The notes beneath the pieces are model-generated. The model saw only the letters and a list, made by a program, of their open reading frames with translations. It did no database searches and had not been told where the DNA came from. Below are positions 1 to 7,592 of a stretch of DNA of 38,998 nucleotides, in pieces; the stretch's first letter is position 1; every line of letters begins with the position of its first letter. Made by a program: the position numbers and the translations under genes. Source of the DNA: Xinfangfangia pollutisoli (GTDB taxonomy: Bacteria; Pseudomonadota; Alphaproteobacteria; Rhodobacterales; Rhodobacteraceae); contig NZ_JAICBZ010000038.1 of the NCBI RefSeq assembly GCF_020179405.1, positions 1-38,998 on the forward strand. The letters are read 5' to 3'.

Positions 1-300
1 GCCATGCAGGGCGGCGACGACCGGAACCGGCGCCGCCTCGATCGCGGCGATCACCTCGGGCAGTTCGGGCGCGGCAAGCGGCCGGCCGAATTCGCGCAGG
101 TCCGAACCCGAGATGAAGCTGCGCCCCGCCCCGATCAGCACGATGCCGGCAAGGCCGGCCGGCAGGTCGCGCAGCGCCTGCAACAGGCCCGCACGCACCG
201 GCTGCGCCCCGGCATTGACCGGCGGATTGTCGATGGTGACGATGCGCAGATCGCCCTGATCCTGCACCCGCACCAGATCGCCCGGCGTCTTGTCCTGCAT
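1..300 (-). CDS. Fused enoyl-CoA hydratase / 3-hydroxyacyl-CoA dehydrogenase, N-terminal part (cut by window edge)
   Basis: Only the first 100 codons are present; the frame stays open to base 1. The protein starts MQDKTPGDLVRVQDQGDLRI and shows the crotonase beginning with TIDNPPVNA (about residues 28-36) and the oxyanion-hole segment FISGSDLREFG (about 63-73). An acidic LREFG continuation is typical of the crotonase half of FadJ/FadB-like fused beta-oxidation enzymes, which hydrate 2-enoyl-CoA and then oxidise the 3-hydroxyacyl-CoA. The dehydrogenase half would lie outside the window, so the fusion is inference from the N-terminus; a stand-alone enoyl-CoA hydratase is the alternative. The ATG at 300-298 follows a G-rich stretch that can act as ribosome binding site. 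It begins 12 bases after the CoA-transferase stop on the same strand, so the two are probably one operon. Confidence 0.75.
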   Translation of the reverse strand, partial: MQDKTPGDLVRVQDQGDLRIVTIDNPPVNAGAQPVRAGLLQALRDLPAGLAGIVLIGAGRSFISGSDLREFGRPLAAPELPEVIAAIEAAPVPVVAALHG

Positions 301-312
301 CGCCGCCCCCCG

Positions 313-1578
313 TCAGATCGCGCCGCGGGCGCGCAGCCCGGCCAGTGTCTCGGGCGACAGGCCCAGGCTTTCCAGCACCGGCCCGGTATCGGCGCCCAAA
401 GGCGGGGCCGAGCGGGGATCGGGCTGGCCTGCATGGCGGAACTTCAGCGGCGACAGGATCTGCGTCACCTCGCCCGCCAGCGGATGCGGCAGCCGCGCCA
501 CCAGCCCGCGCGCCTGAACCTGCGGTTCGGCCAGCGCTTCGGCCACGCTGTTGATCGGCCCGGCCGGGATCTTTGCCGCATCCAGTCGCGCCAGCACCTC
601 GGCCCGGGCACAGGGCGCGAACAGCCCCGCCAGCCGGTCCAGCAATTCATCGCGCTGGCGCACGCGGTCGCGGTTGCGGGCAAAGCGCGGCTCGGCCAGA
701 ACCGGATCGCCCAGAACCTCGGCCAGGCGCGCATATTGCTCGTCATTGCCGACCGCCAGAACCATGGCGCCGTCGCGGCAGGCAAAGACCTGCTGCGGCA
801 TGATGTTGGGATGCCCGTTGCCATAGCGGCGCGGCACCGTGCCGGTCAGCAGATGGTTCATCGCCTGATTGGCCAGCAGGTTCACTTGCACATCCAGCAT
901 CGCAAGATCCAGATAGTCGCCCTGCCCCGTCACCGCGCGCCGCGCCAGCGCCGCCAGCGCCCCCACGGCCAGATACAGCCCCGAGGCCAGATCGACCATC
1001 GGCACCCCGATCTTCTGCGGCCCGCCCCCGGGGCGCCCGTCTTCCTCGCCGGTGATCGACATGATGCCGCCCATGGCCTGGATCAGGAAGTCATAGGCCA
1101 CCTGATGGGCGCGCGGGCCGGTCTGGCCGAACCCCGTCAGCGAGCAATAGACAAGCCCCGGATTCAGCGCCGAAAGCGCCGCATAGTCCAGCCCATAGCG
1201 CTGCAACGTGCCGGTGCGGTAGTTTTCCAGAAGCACATCCGAACGCGCGGCAAGATCGCGGATGATCGCCTGCCCCTCGGGCGTGGCGATGTTCACCGTG
1301 ACGGATTTCTTGCCCCGGTTCGCGCAGAGGTAATAGCCGCTTTCCCGCGTCTCGGCCCCGTCGCGCCCGGTCAGGAAGGGCGGGCCCCAGGCGCGCGTGT
1401 CATCCCCCGCGCCGGGCCGTTCGATCTTGATCACCTCGGCCCCGAGATCGGCAAAGATCTGACCGGCCCAGGGCCCGGCCAGAACCCTCGACATGTCCAG
1501 AACCCGCAGATGCGACAGCGGCCCCTTGCGGTCGCCCTGGGGGGCGGGATCGGTGGGGGTCAGCGAAGACGAAGGCAT
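313..1578 (-). CDS. CaiB/BaiF family (family III) CoA transferase
   Basis: A 421-residue protein of normal family length. Family III CoA transferases move CoA between carboxylic acids through an aspartyl-CoA mixed anhydride. The N-terminal signature LRVLDMSRVLAGPWAG (about 24-39), DLGAEVIKIERP (44-55) and the NRGKKSV segment (87-93) are all present. Asp196 in GVPMVDLASG fits the catalytic aspartate of formyl-CoA transferase, by comparison with the family DxxTG/SG pattern. No membrane segments; cytoplasmic. The ATG at 1578-1576 has AAGGA nine bases upstream. It precedes the fused beta-oxidation gene on the same strand and is divergent from a LysR regulator, a usual arrangement for a regulator and its target operon. 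A role in activating an imported acid for beta-oxidation is inferred; the substrate is unknown. Confidence 0.92.
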   Translation of the reverse strand: MPSSSLTPTDPAPQGDRKGPLSHLRVLDMSRVLAGPWAGQIFADLGAEVIKIERPGAGDDTRAWGPPFLTGRDGAETRESGYYLCANRGKKSVTVNIATPEGQAIIRDLAARSDVLLENYRTGTLQRYGLDYAALSALNPGLVYCSLTGFGQTGPRAHQVAYDFLIQAMGGIMSITGEEDGRPGGGPQKIGVPMVDLASGLYLAVGALAALARRAVTGQGDYLDLAMLDVQVNLLANQAMNHLLTGTVPRRYGNGHPNIMPQQVFACRDGAMVLAVGNDEQYARLAEVLGDPVLAEPRFARNRDRVRQRDELLDRLAGLFAPCARAEVLARLDAAKIPAGPINSVAEALAEPQVQARGLVARLPHPLAGEVTQILSPLKFRHAGQPDPRSAPPLGADTGPVLESLGLSPETLAGLRARGAI

Positions 1579-1738
1579 TCAGGCGATCCTTGGGCAGGGA
1601 ATATTCATCTTGTGAAAAGGGTTAGGTCATCGAAGGCCAATTCGGAATTGCACTGTCGCGTTCAGCAGCTTTGCACTTTCCGAAAAAGGCTTGATCTTGA
1701 AGACCCAAGATCCGAACAAGTCCCAAGGGGGGATTGCG
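1579..1738. promoter_or_regulatory. Divergent promoter region between CoA-transferase operon and lysR
   Basis: 160 bases between divergent genes. An inverted repeat TTCGGAA (1641-1647) / TTCCGAA (1678-1684) with a 30-base spacer encloses a direct repeat TTGCAC (1648-1653 and 1671-1676). Such spaced dyads in front of LysR genes are often regulator binding sites. On the minus strand ATGACC (1630-1625), an 18-base spacer and GAATAT (1606-1601) could be a promoter for the CoA transferase; the string CTTGTGAAAAG (1609-1619, plus strand) lies in that spacer. The assignment is by eye and weak for the individual boxes. Confidence 0.4.
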
Positions 1739-2662
1739 ATGGAATGGCTTCGATCTGCGCAGGTGTTCGAATGCGTCGTGCAATCGGCATCCTTTTCCGA
1801 GGCGGGCCGGCGGCTGGGCTGTTCGCCTGCCACGATCTCGCGCCATATCAACGATCTGGAAGAGCATCTGAAGGTGCGCCTGGTCAACCGCACCAGCCGC
1901 CACCTGTCCCTGACCGAGGCGGGCGAGGTCTATTCCAACCAGCTGCTGCGCATCCTGGCCGATATCCGCCAGGCCAATGGGATGGTGGCCGATCTGCACG
2001 GCACGCCCACCGGCCTGCTGCGGGTTCATTCGCGCATGGTGATCGGGCATCAGTTCATCGTGCCGATCCTGCACCGATTCCACGCCCGCTATCCGCAGAT
2101 CCAGGTCGAGCTGGAGCTGTCGAACTATCCCGCCGATCTGGTGGCCAAGGGGATCGACATCGACATTCGCATGGGCCGGCTGACCGACAGCAGCCTGGTC
2201 GTGCGCAAGCTTCTGCCGTCTGAGCGGCTTCTCTGCGCCAGCCCGGCCTATCTGGACCGCGCCCCCCCGATCACCTCGCCCGAGGACCTGCGCGCGCATT
2301 CCTGCCTGAACTACCGCATCCATCAGGCCCCGCCGATGTGGCGGCTGCGCACGCGCGACGGGCAGGAAACCGTGGTTCCCGTGACGGGCGCCTTCCATTC
2401 GAACAGCGGCCTGGCGCTGCTGCAGGCAACGCTGGACGATATGGGGATTTCGATCATGAACGACTGGACCGTGCGCGATCATCTGGCCCAGGGGCGGCTG
2501 CGGCGGGTGCTGCCCGGCTATGAGGTCACCTTTTCAGATTTCGAAAACGGGATCTACGCCGTCTTCCAGCGGTCAAGCGGTGTGCCGTCGAAGATCAGGC
2601 ATTTCCTGGATTTCCTGGTGGCCGAGTTCAAGGCGCTGAAGATGCAGGCCGGGGCAGAGTGA
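1739..2662 (+). CDS. LysR-family transcriptional regulator
   Basis: A 307-residue protein of typical LysR length. The N-terminal winged helix-turn-helix covers about residues 1-60: FECVVQSASFSEAGRRLGCS, then PATISRHINDLEEHLKVRLV and NRTSRHLSLTEAG. The rest is a substrate-binding-like effector domain, with DIDIRMGRLTDSSLVVRKL and the closing FLDFLVAEF typical of the AaeR/DmlR-like subgroup. I chose ATG 1739 because AAGGGGGG ends seven bases before it and the HTH starts immediately; an in-frame ATG at 1691 would add 16 residues unrelated to the family. It is divergent from the CaiB-type operon, which it probably controls in response to a pathway intermediate (inference). Its last 35 bases overlap the end of the convergent hydrolase gene. 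Confidence 0.93.
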   Translation: MEWLRSAQVFECVVQSASFSEAGRRLGCSPATISRHINDLEEHLKVRLVNRTSRHLSLTEAGEVYSNQLLRILADIRQANGMVADLHGTPTGLLRVHSRMVIGHQFIVPILHRFHARYPQIQVELELSNYPADLVAKGIDIDIRMGRLTDSSLVVRKLLPSERLLCASPAYLDRAPPITSPEDLRAHSCLNYRIHQAPPMWRLRTRDGQETVVPVTGAFHSNSGLALLQATLDDMGISIMNDWTVRDHLAQGRLRRVLPGYEVTFSDFENGIYAVFQRSSGVPSKIRHFLDFLVAEFKALKMQAGAE

Positions 2663-3500
2663 AGTCGAAGCCGGCGCCGGCGCGCCGGACAAGAACGCCG
2701 CAGGGCAGGTCGAAATGCGCCGGCAGCAGCACGGCGCCGCGGTCTGCGGCCAGCGCCAGAAGCCGGCGGCGGGTGGCGACGGCGGTCTCGGGCAGGGCGC
2801 AATAGCGGCTGTTCACCTGCGGAAGCAGGATCTGCAGCGGCTGATGCAACATGTCGGCGGCAAACAGCGCCGCCGCGGCCTGCTGCTCCAGCAGGAAGGC
2901 CAGCTGGCCGGCGGTATGGCCTGCGGCCTCCAGCGCCAGAAGCGGCCCGATCCGGTCGCCCGGCGCGATCGGCGTGACAAGGCCAGCGGCCAGCAGCGGG
3001 GCGATGCTGTCCTGCCAGGGCAGATGGGCGCGCGGGTCCTTGCCGGGCGGCGCGGCTTCGGGGGCGAAGGCCGCCAGTTCGGCCGCCGGAATCCAGTGAC
3101 GTGCCGTGGGGAAACTGGGCCGCCACTCGCCATCCTGTCTGGTCGTACACCAGCCGACATGATCGACATGCAGATGGGTCAGCGCCACATCGGTGACCTG
3201 TGCCGCCGTGACGCCCGCGGGGGCAAGCAGCCTGTCCAGGCGGCCCTCAAGCCGATGGAAACGCGGGCTGAGCGGCCGGTCCTTGCCCGCGCCGGCCCCG
3301 GCATCGACCAGGATCACCCGCCCCTCGCCCTGCAGGAGCCACAGATGGATCGAGGACCGGAACAGCCCCCCGTCATGAAAGGGCGGCGCCAGCAGGCGGG
3401 GATCGGTGACCGTCGCAAGATCCAGTTCGGGAAACAGACCCGCCCCTTCGGTCACCACCAGTTCGGGCAGACGGGTCACTTCGAAATTGCCGATACGCAC
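2628..3500 (-). CDS. Metallo-beta-lactamase-fold hydrolase
   Basis: A 290-residue protein. It has the full set of MBL-fold metal ligands: HLHVDH at residues 109-114, His195 in AGHTAG, Asp216 in FAADML and His262 in PAHFD. It therefore probably binds two zinc ions. The family covers lactonases, thioesterases and many uncharacterised hydrolases; the QVNSRYC insertion near residue 228 does not identify a substrate. No signal peptide; cytoplasmic. The start is GTG 3500-3498, preceded by AGGAGAG with good spacing. Its 3' end overlaps the convergent lysR by 35 bases. A role with the neighbouring CoA-thioester genes is possible but not shown. Confidence 0.88.
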   Translation of the reverse strand: MRIGNFEVTRLPELVVTEGAGLFPELDLATVTDPRLLAPPFHDGGLFRSSIHLWLLQGEGRVILVDAGAGAGKDRPLSPRFHRLEGRLDRLLAPAGVTAAQVTDVALTHLHVDHVGWCTTRQDGEWRPSFPTARHWIPAAELAAFAPEAAPPGKDPRAHLPWQDSIAPLLAAGLVTPIAPGDRIGPLLALEAAGHTAGQLAFLLEQQAAAALFAADMLHQPLQILLPQVNSRYCALPETAVATRRRLLALAADRGAVLLPAHFDLPCGVLVRRAGAGFDFTLPRPASSAP

Positions 3501-3647
3501 GCGCTCTCCTGTCGTCTTTTGCCCGACCCTATCAGCTTGGCCCGGCCCCGGCGATGCGCAGGTTGCACAGTTGCTTTACGCCATCGGCGGGCGATGCGCT
3601 CCGGGCCCGCGGCTATATCAGACGGGTCTCAAAGGAACGGAGCCGAG
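3501..3647. promoter_or_regulatory. Divergent intergenic region, MBL hydrolase / enoyl-CoA hydratase-like gene
   Basis: 147 bases between divergent start codons. The plus strand has a GGCTATATCA segment (3611-3620) that could be a -10 region about 30 bases before the coding start at 3648. No convincing -35 is seen at 16-18 bases upstream. The sequence TTTACGCCATCGGCGGGCG (3577-3595) resembles TTCACGCCATCGCCGGGCG (7531-7549) in front of the flavin reductase gene, with two mismatches. The meaning of that likeness is unknown. Confidence 0.3.
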
Positions 3648-4421
3648 ATGGACCTTCTCTATCACAGCCTGCAGATCGCCGATCACGTGGCGACGGTGAC
3701 GATGACCCACCCGCCGGTGAATGCCCAGAGCCGGCCCTTCCGCGAAGAGGGGATCCGGCTGTTCGACTGGCTGAGCGATGCCGAAGAGGTGCGCTGCGTG
3801 GTGCTGACCGGAGCGGGCAAGGTGTTTTCGGCCGGGGCGGATCTGAAGGAACGGGTCGGCATGGCGCCCGAACAGGGCGACTATCTGCGCCACAACCGGC
3901 AGGTGCGCGATTACTTCTTCGCGGTGGCCGATTGCGAAAAGCCGGTGATCGCGGCGGTGAACGGGCCGGCGATCGGGGCGGGCTTTGCGCTGATGCTGGC
4001 CTGCGACATCATGCTGGCGGCCGATACCGCCTTTGTGCAGATGCCCGAAGTCGATGTGGGCCTTGCCGGGGGCACGGCCTTCATCGCCGAGCATTTCGGG
4101 AAATCCCGGGCGCGCGCCATGTATTTCACCGCGCGCCGCTATCCCGCGGCCGAGCTGTACCGGCTGGGCGTGATCGAACAGGTCCTGCCCGCAGATGCCC
4201 TGCTTGAGGCCGCCATGGTCTATGCCCGCGAGATTGCCGCGAAAAGCCCGCTTGCGATCCGCACCGCCAAACGCGCCTTCATGACGGTCGAGACCATGCC
4301 CGTGCGCGAGGCCTATCGCTACGAGCAAAGCCTGACCGTGGCCCTGTCGCGCAGCGACGACACGCGCGAGGCACAGCGGGCCTTTGTCGAAAAGCGCAAG
4401 CCCGTCTTCAAGGGCGGCTAG
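3648..4421 (+). CDS. Enoyl-CoA hydratase/isomerase (crotonase) family protein
   Basis: A 257-residue crotonase, full length for the family. The oxyanion-hole regions are FSAGADLKE (about 60-68) and NGPAIGAGFAL (105-115). Of the two glutamates that catalyse hydration in rat enoyl-CoA hydratase, the first (Glu144) is Ala114 here, while the second (Glu164) is kept as Glu134 in QMPEVDVGL. It may therefore be an isomerase, hydrolase or other crotonase rather than a classical hydratase. The frame is open far upstream, through the antisense of the hydrolase gene. I chose ATG 3648 because AAGGAACGGAG precedes it at good spacing and LYHSLQIADHVATVTM is the normal N-terminal strand. It is a single-gene unit ended by a strong terminator. 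A place in the local acyl-CoA pathway is inferred. Confidence 0.9.
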   Translation: MDLLYHSLQIADHVATVTMTHPPVNAQSRPFREEGIRLFDWLSDAEEVRCVVLTGAGKVFSAGADLKERVGMAPEQGDYLRHNRQVRDYFFAVADCEKPVIAAVNGPAIGAGFALMLACDIMLAADTAFVQMPEVDVGLAGGTAFIAEHFGKSRARAMYFTARRYPAAELYRLGVIEQVLPADALLEAAMVYAREIAAKSPLAIRTAKRAFMTVETMPVREAYRYEQSLTVALSRSDDTREAQRAFVEKRKPVFKGG

Positions 4422-4447
4422 GCGCGGCGCAACCTGCCGGATGTTGA

Positions 4448-4471
4448 AAAGGCCGCCCGAGGGCGGCCTTT
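4448..4471. terminator. Bidirectional Rho-independent terminator
   Basis: A perfect 11-base inverted repeat, AAAGGCCGCCC (4448-4458) and GGGCGGCCTTT (4461-4471), with a two-base centre. In RNA the innermost pairs would open to give a small loop. It lies between the convergent crotonase gene (stop 4421) and dctM (stop at 4475-4473). The A and T ends give a short U tract in both directions, so it probably ends both transcripts. Confidence 0.85.
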
Positions 4472-4472
4472 C

Positions 4473-5771
4473 CTATCCCGTCACCGAAGGGATCCAAAGC
4501 GCCAGCGGCGGAAAGATCACCACGGCCAGGATCACCAGAAGCATCAGCCCCACCCAGGGCCAGGAGGCGGCATAGACCTCTTTCAGTGGCGCGCCGCTGG
4601 CGGCCTTGAAGGCGAAAAGCGTGTAGCCGAACGGGGGTGTCATGCCGCCGATGGTCAGGTTCAGAAGCACGATGGTCCAGAACCACAGCGGGTCCAGCCC
4701 GCCTGCCTCGACCAGCGGCTTGTAGATCGGAATCAGCATCAGCATCAGCGCGATCGGATCGACGAACAGGCACATGACCAGCACGAACAGCTGCATCGCC
4801 AGAAGCAGCAGATAGGGATTGTCCGCCAGCGCCTGACCAAAGCCCACCAGCTGCCGCGTCGCCCCGGAAAAAGCCAGCAGCTGCCCGAACAGGTTCGAGC
4901 TGATCACGATGACCATGATCATCGCGGTGATCGACGTGGCCCCCGCCAGCGCCCGCCACAGCATCGCCATCGAGAATTGCCGATACACGATGGCCACCAG
5001 AACCGCGCCCAGAACCCCGCTTGCCGCCGCCTCGGACGGGGTGGTGATGCCCAGCAGGATCAGCCCCATGATCGAGAAGATCACCACCGAGAAGGGCGCC
5101 ATCAGCATCAGCGCCCGCAGAACCGAAATCCGGCCCGCATCGGCGTCGCGCTCGGGTGCAAGGCCCGGATCGCGATGGCAGCGCCAGAAGATGTAGCACA
5201 GGAACAGCAGCGCGCACAAAAGCGCGGGCCCGATCCCCGAGACCAGCATCTTGCTGACCGAAAGCCCCGCCATGGTGGCGATCACGACAGCCAGCACGCT
5301 GGGCGGGATGATCGGCGCCAGCGAGGCGCCGGCCATGATCACCCCCATCGACAGCCGGGAATCGTAGTTCCGCGCCCGCATCACCGGGTAAAGCGACCGC
5401 CCCAGCATCGCCGCCACCGCCATCGCGGCGCCGGAAAGCGCGCCGAAGATGATCGAGATCAGCACGGTCAGCACGAATTGCCGCCCCTTCAGCCGGCCGA
5501 TCAGCCCGTCAGAGGCGCGCAGCAGATTGTCGACCGCGCCCGATCGGGTCAGGATCTCGCCCATCAGCAGGAACAGCGGGATCGCGGTCAGCGACCCCAT
5601 ATTCGCGCTGTCGAAGATCGAATTCGCCGCCAGCGTCGCGCCGCGGCTGCCCATCATCGTCCAGACCCCGACCAGGTTCATCACGAAGAATCCGATGAAC
5701 AGCGGCGCGCCGGTCAGGAAGATCAGCAGCAGAAGCCCAAGCGCCCCCCAAAGCAGCATCCACCATTCCAT
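4473..5771 (-). CDS. dctM: TRAP transporter large permease subunit (DctM family)
   Basis: A 432-residue, very hydrophobic protein with roughly 11-12 membrane segments, starting MEWWMLLWGALGLLLLIFLT. The family segments IPLFLLMGEILTRSGA, GALSGAAMAVAAMLG, IIPPSVLAVVIATMAG and the closing GMTPPFGYTLFAFK are present. DctM is the transport channel of TRAP carriers, which use a sodium gradient and a periplasmic binding protein to import organic acids. The frame is open well beyond the true start. ATG 5771-5769 is chosen because it overlaps the dctQ stop as TGATG, the usual translational coupling. The stop codon lies beside the terminator at 4448-4471. The order dctP-dctQ-dctM is complete. Confidence 0.95.
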   Translation of the reverse strand: MEWWMLLWGALGLLLLIFLTGAPLFIGFFVMNLVGVWTMMGSRGATLAANSIFDSANMGSLTAIPLFLLMGEILTRSGAVDNLLRASDGLIGRLKGRQFVLTVLISIIFGALSGAAMAVAAMLGRSLYPVMRARNYDSRLSMGVIMAGASLAPIIPPSVLAVVIATMAGLSVSKMLVSGIGPALLCALLFLCYIFWRCHRDPGLAPERDADAGRISVLRALMLMAPFSVVIFSIMGLILLGITTPSEAAASGVLGAVLVAIVYRQFSMAMLWRALAGATSITAMIMVIVISSNLFGQLLAFSGATRQLVGFGQALADNPYLLLLAMQLFVLVMCLFVDPIALMLMLIPIYKPLVEAGGLDPLWFWTIVLLNLTIGGMTPPFGYTLFAFKAASGAPLKEVYAASWPWVGLMLLVILAVVIFPPLALWIPSVTG

Positions 5772-6271
5772 CAGAACAGCCCCACTTCGGCGCGGCCATT
5801 CGGATCGGCGGCATGGCGCAGGAAATGCAGGCCGGCACTGAAGAACGCATAGGTCAGCCAGATCGAGATCAGCACTTTCGGAATCGGGTTCACCCGCACC
5901 AGCATTTCGGCACGCTCGATCTGCAGCAGGTTGGCGCGCAGGCAGATCGCCGCGATGATCAGGCAGACCGCGCCTGACATCAGCGCCAGACCGACCTGCG
6001 CCACCCGGTAGGCCCGGCCGCGCAGGGCATTCAGCAGGAAGTCGATCGCGATATGGCCGCGCGCCCGGGTCACTTCGGGCAGCGCCAGGCAGACCGAAAT
6101 GCACAGCGCATAGGCCGCGACCTCATTCGACCACGAGGTCGGAGCGGCGAAGAAATAGCGCGCGACGACTTCCCAGGCATAGCTGGCGGTGATCACCACC
6201 AGCCCCAGCTGCGCCACCTGGAACGAGACGCGGCTGATCCGGTCATGCAGCCTGCCCAGCGGTCCCGGCAT
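5771..6271 (-). CDS. dctQ: TRAP transporter small permease subunit (DctQ family)
   Basis: A 166-residue membrane protein with four predicted helices: around residues 17-36 (VAQLGLVVITASYAWEVVAR), 50-66, 90-110 and 131-152. The segments EVVARYFFAAPTSWSNEVA and TRARGHIAIDFLLN are typical of the family. DctQ joins DctM to form the membrane part of the TRAP carrier. The start ATG 6271-6269 overlaps the dctP stop as TGATG, and its own stop overlaps the dctM start in the same way. The three genes should therefore be translated as a coupled operon. Sequence in front of this ATG belongs to dctP, so longer starts are unlikely. Confidence 0.93.
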   Translation of the reverse strand: MPGPLGRLHDRISRVSFQVAQLGLVVITASYAWEVVARYFFAAPTSWSNEVAAYALCISVCLALPEVTRARGHIAIDFLLNALRGRAYRVAQVGLALMSGAVCLIIAAICLRANLLQIERAEMLVRVNPIPKVLISIWLTYAFFSAGLHFLRHAADPNGRAEVGLF

Positions 6272-7245
6272 CAGTTCAACAGCCCCGCATCCTGGGCAAG
6301 CTTGCGCAGCGCATCGCTGTTCTCGGTGCCGCAGCAATCGCTGACAAAGGCCCAGATCCCCGCATCATAGGCTGCGGTCACCTTGCCATAGGCCTCGTCC
6401 GAAAAGCGCGTCACCTCGACACCCTCGGCAGCCAGCGCCTCAAGATCGGCCGAGGCCGTCGCGTTGCCGATGCGGATCGTGTCGGCCTCGGTCTGGATGG
6501 CGGCCTGTTCCACCGCGGCCTTCTGGTCATCGCTCAGCGCGTTCCAGGCATCCAGGTTCATCGCGATATAGGAAACCATCTGCCCGAAGGTCGGCTCGGT
6601 GCGGTACTTGGCCACTTCATAATGCCGGGTCGCGCGGAACACCGATTGCGGGGCGCAGGCGCCATCGACCACGCCGCGCTCCAGCCCCGAATAGACCTCG
6701 CCCATATCGGTCGAAACGGCGACCCCGCCCAGCGCCTCGATCACCGGAACATAGTTGGACACGCCGCGGATCTTGCGGCCGGCCCAATCCGAAGCGCCGC
6801 TCAGCGGTTCGCGCAGGTAGCAGTGGAAGCCCGAGGTGCCGATGGCGATATTGGCCAGCAGCTTGAGATTGTGTTCCTTCTGGAAATACTGGTCCATGAA
6901 GTCGAACACACCCGAGCTGCGGATCAGCGCCATGTCGGGCCGCATCGCGCTGGTGGCGATGTTCAGCGCCTTCGAATGATAGGTCGGATAGGTATAGATG
7001 AAGTCGAACAGCCCCTCTTGCGTGGGGGTCAGCTGTTCATAGGCGGCCACGGTTTCCGGCCCCAGGATTTCCAGCTCGATCCCGCTGCCGGCCGCTTCGA
7101 GGTTCCGCTTGAATTCAAGCGCGGGCATATAGGCCGAGGTGTTGGTCTCGGCCCAGCTTTGGATCATCCGCATGGGTTCGGCCTGGGCAAGGCCCGCGGC
7201 CCAGGCGATCGCCAGCGTGACGGCGGCAAGTGCTGTCTGTCTCAT
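6271..7245 (-). CDS. dctP: TRAP transporter periplasmic substrate-binding protein (DctP family)
   Basis: A 324-residue secreted protein. A signal peptide of about 22 residues ends at AGLAQA before EPMRMIQSW. The mature part carries DctP-family segments, including FDFIYTYPTYHSKA, the GRKIRGVSNYVPVIEALGG region with the arginine that usually holds the ligand carboxylate, and MGEVYSGLERGVVDGACAP. It captures an organic acid in the periplasm and hands it to DctQM. The ligand cannot be assigned. ATG 7245-7243 follows GAGGAGGAG closely, a strong ribosome binding site. It is first in the dctPQM operon and divergent from the flavin reductase gene; the intergenic region has dyads that may be operators. 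Confidence 0.95.
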   Translation of the reverse strand: MRQTALAAVTLAIAWAAGLAQAEPMRMIQSWAETNTSAYMPALEFKRNLEAAGSGIELEILGPETVAAYEQLTPTQEGLFDFIYTYPTYHSKALNIATSAMRPDMALIRSSGVFDFMDQYFQKEHNLKLLANIAIGTSGFHCYLREPLSGASDWAGRKIRGVSNYVPVIEALGGVAVSTDMGEVYSGLERGVVDGACAPQSVFRATRHYEVAKYRTEPTFGQMVSYIAMNLDAWNALSDDQKAAVEQAAIQTEADTIRIGNATASADLEALAAEGVEVTRFSDEAYGKVTAAYDAGIWAFVSDCCGTENSDALRKLAQDAGLLN

Positions 7246-7592
7246 CCCGTTCTCCTCCTCGAAATTGGTCCATGGGCCCCGGCTCCCCAGGCCAGGGCCC
7301 CCGCGATCTGTGGGACCATGCCCCCCGTGCCAGCAAGCTTTCAATTGCTGTTTGATCCCGGCCCCGTGCGGCAGGGCACCGCCAATCCGGGGCCAGAACG
7401 CCGGAAATATGGCAGGGCTGGCGGGCGCAGGCGCTTGAAATAACTGGGGAATGGCGGCTATTCCCTGCCCGGCCACAGCACGGCCCGCGGGGTGCGGGTT
7501 GCAGCTTGTGAAAAGCTTCTTTTCATATCCTTCACGCCATCGCCGGGCGGGATCGGCTATACCCCGACCGAAACAGCCAGCGGAGCCGCCCG
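7246..7592. promoter_or_regulatory. 347-base divergent regulatory region, TRAP operon / flavin reductase
   Basis: No gene is seen in it. Two dyads stand out: CAGCAA (7331-7336) / TTGCTG (7345-7350), about 90 bases from the dctP start, and TGAAAAG-CTT-CTTTTCA (7509-7525) near the flavin reductase. Plus-strand promoter candidate: TTGCAG (7499-7504), 18-base spacer, TCATAT (7523-7528), with the second dyad covering the spacer. A promoter for dctP was looked for and not found with confidence. Confidence 0.5.
7499..7528 (+). promoter_or_regulatory. Candidate promoter with overlapping operator for the flavin reductase gene
   Basis: TTGCAG (-35, 7499-7504) and TCATAT (-10, 7523-7528) are 18 bases apart. 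Between them lies a perfect 7+7 inverted repeat with a three-base centre, TGAAAAG-CTT-CTTTTCA (7509-7525). A dyad in this place is the usual position of a repressor site. The -10 match is modest, so the dyad is firmer than the promoter. Confidence 0.5.

Noticed and set aside
3571-3620. Similarity of the sequence before the crotonase gene to that before the flavin reductase as a shared promoter
   Set aside because: The shared ACGCCATCG-CGGGCG block lies at different distances from the putative -10 boxes (33 and 21 bases), so it is not the same promoter layout.
2715-3647. Upstream extension of the crotonase frame giving 568 codons
   Set aside because: The extra part is antisense to the MBL hydrolase. 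A good ribosome binding site and the family N-terminus support ATG 3648.
7314-7345. Sigma-54-like TGGCAC with a downstream GC on the minus strand ahead of dctP
   Set aside because: The GG-to-GC distance is two bases too short for a -24/-12 promoter.
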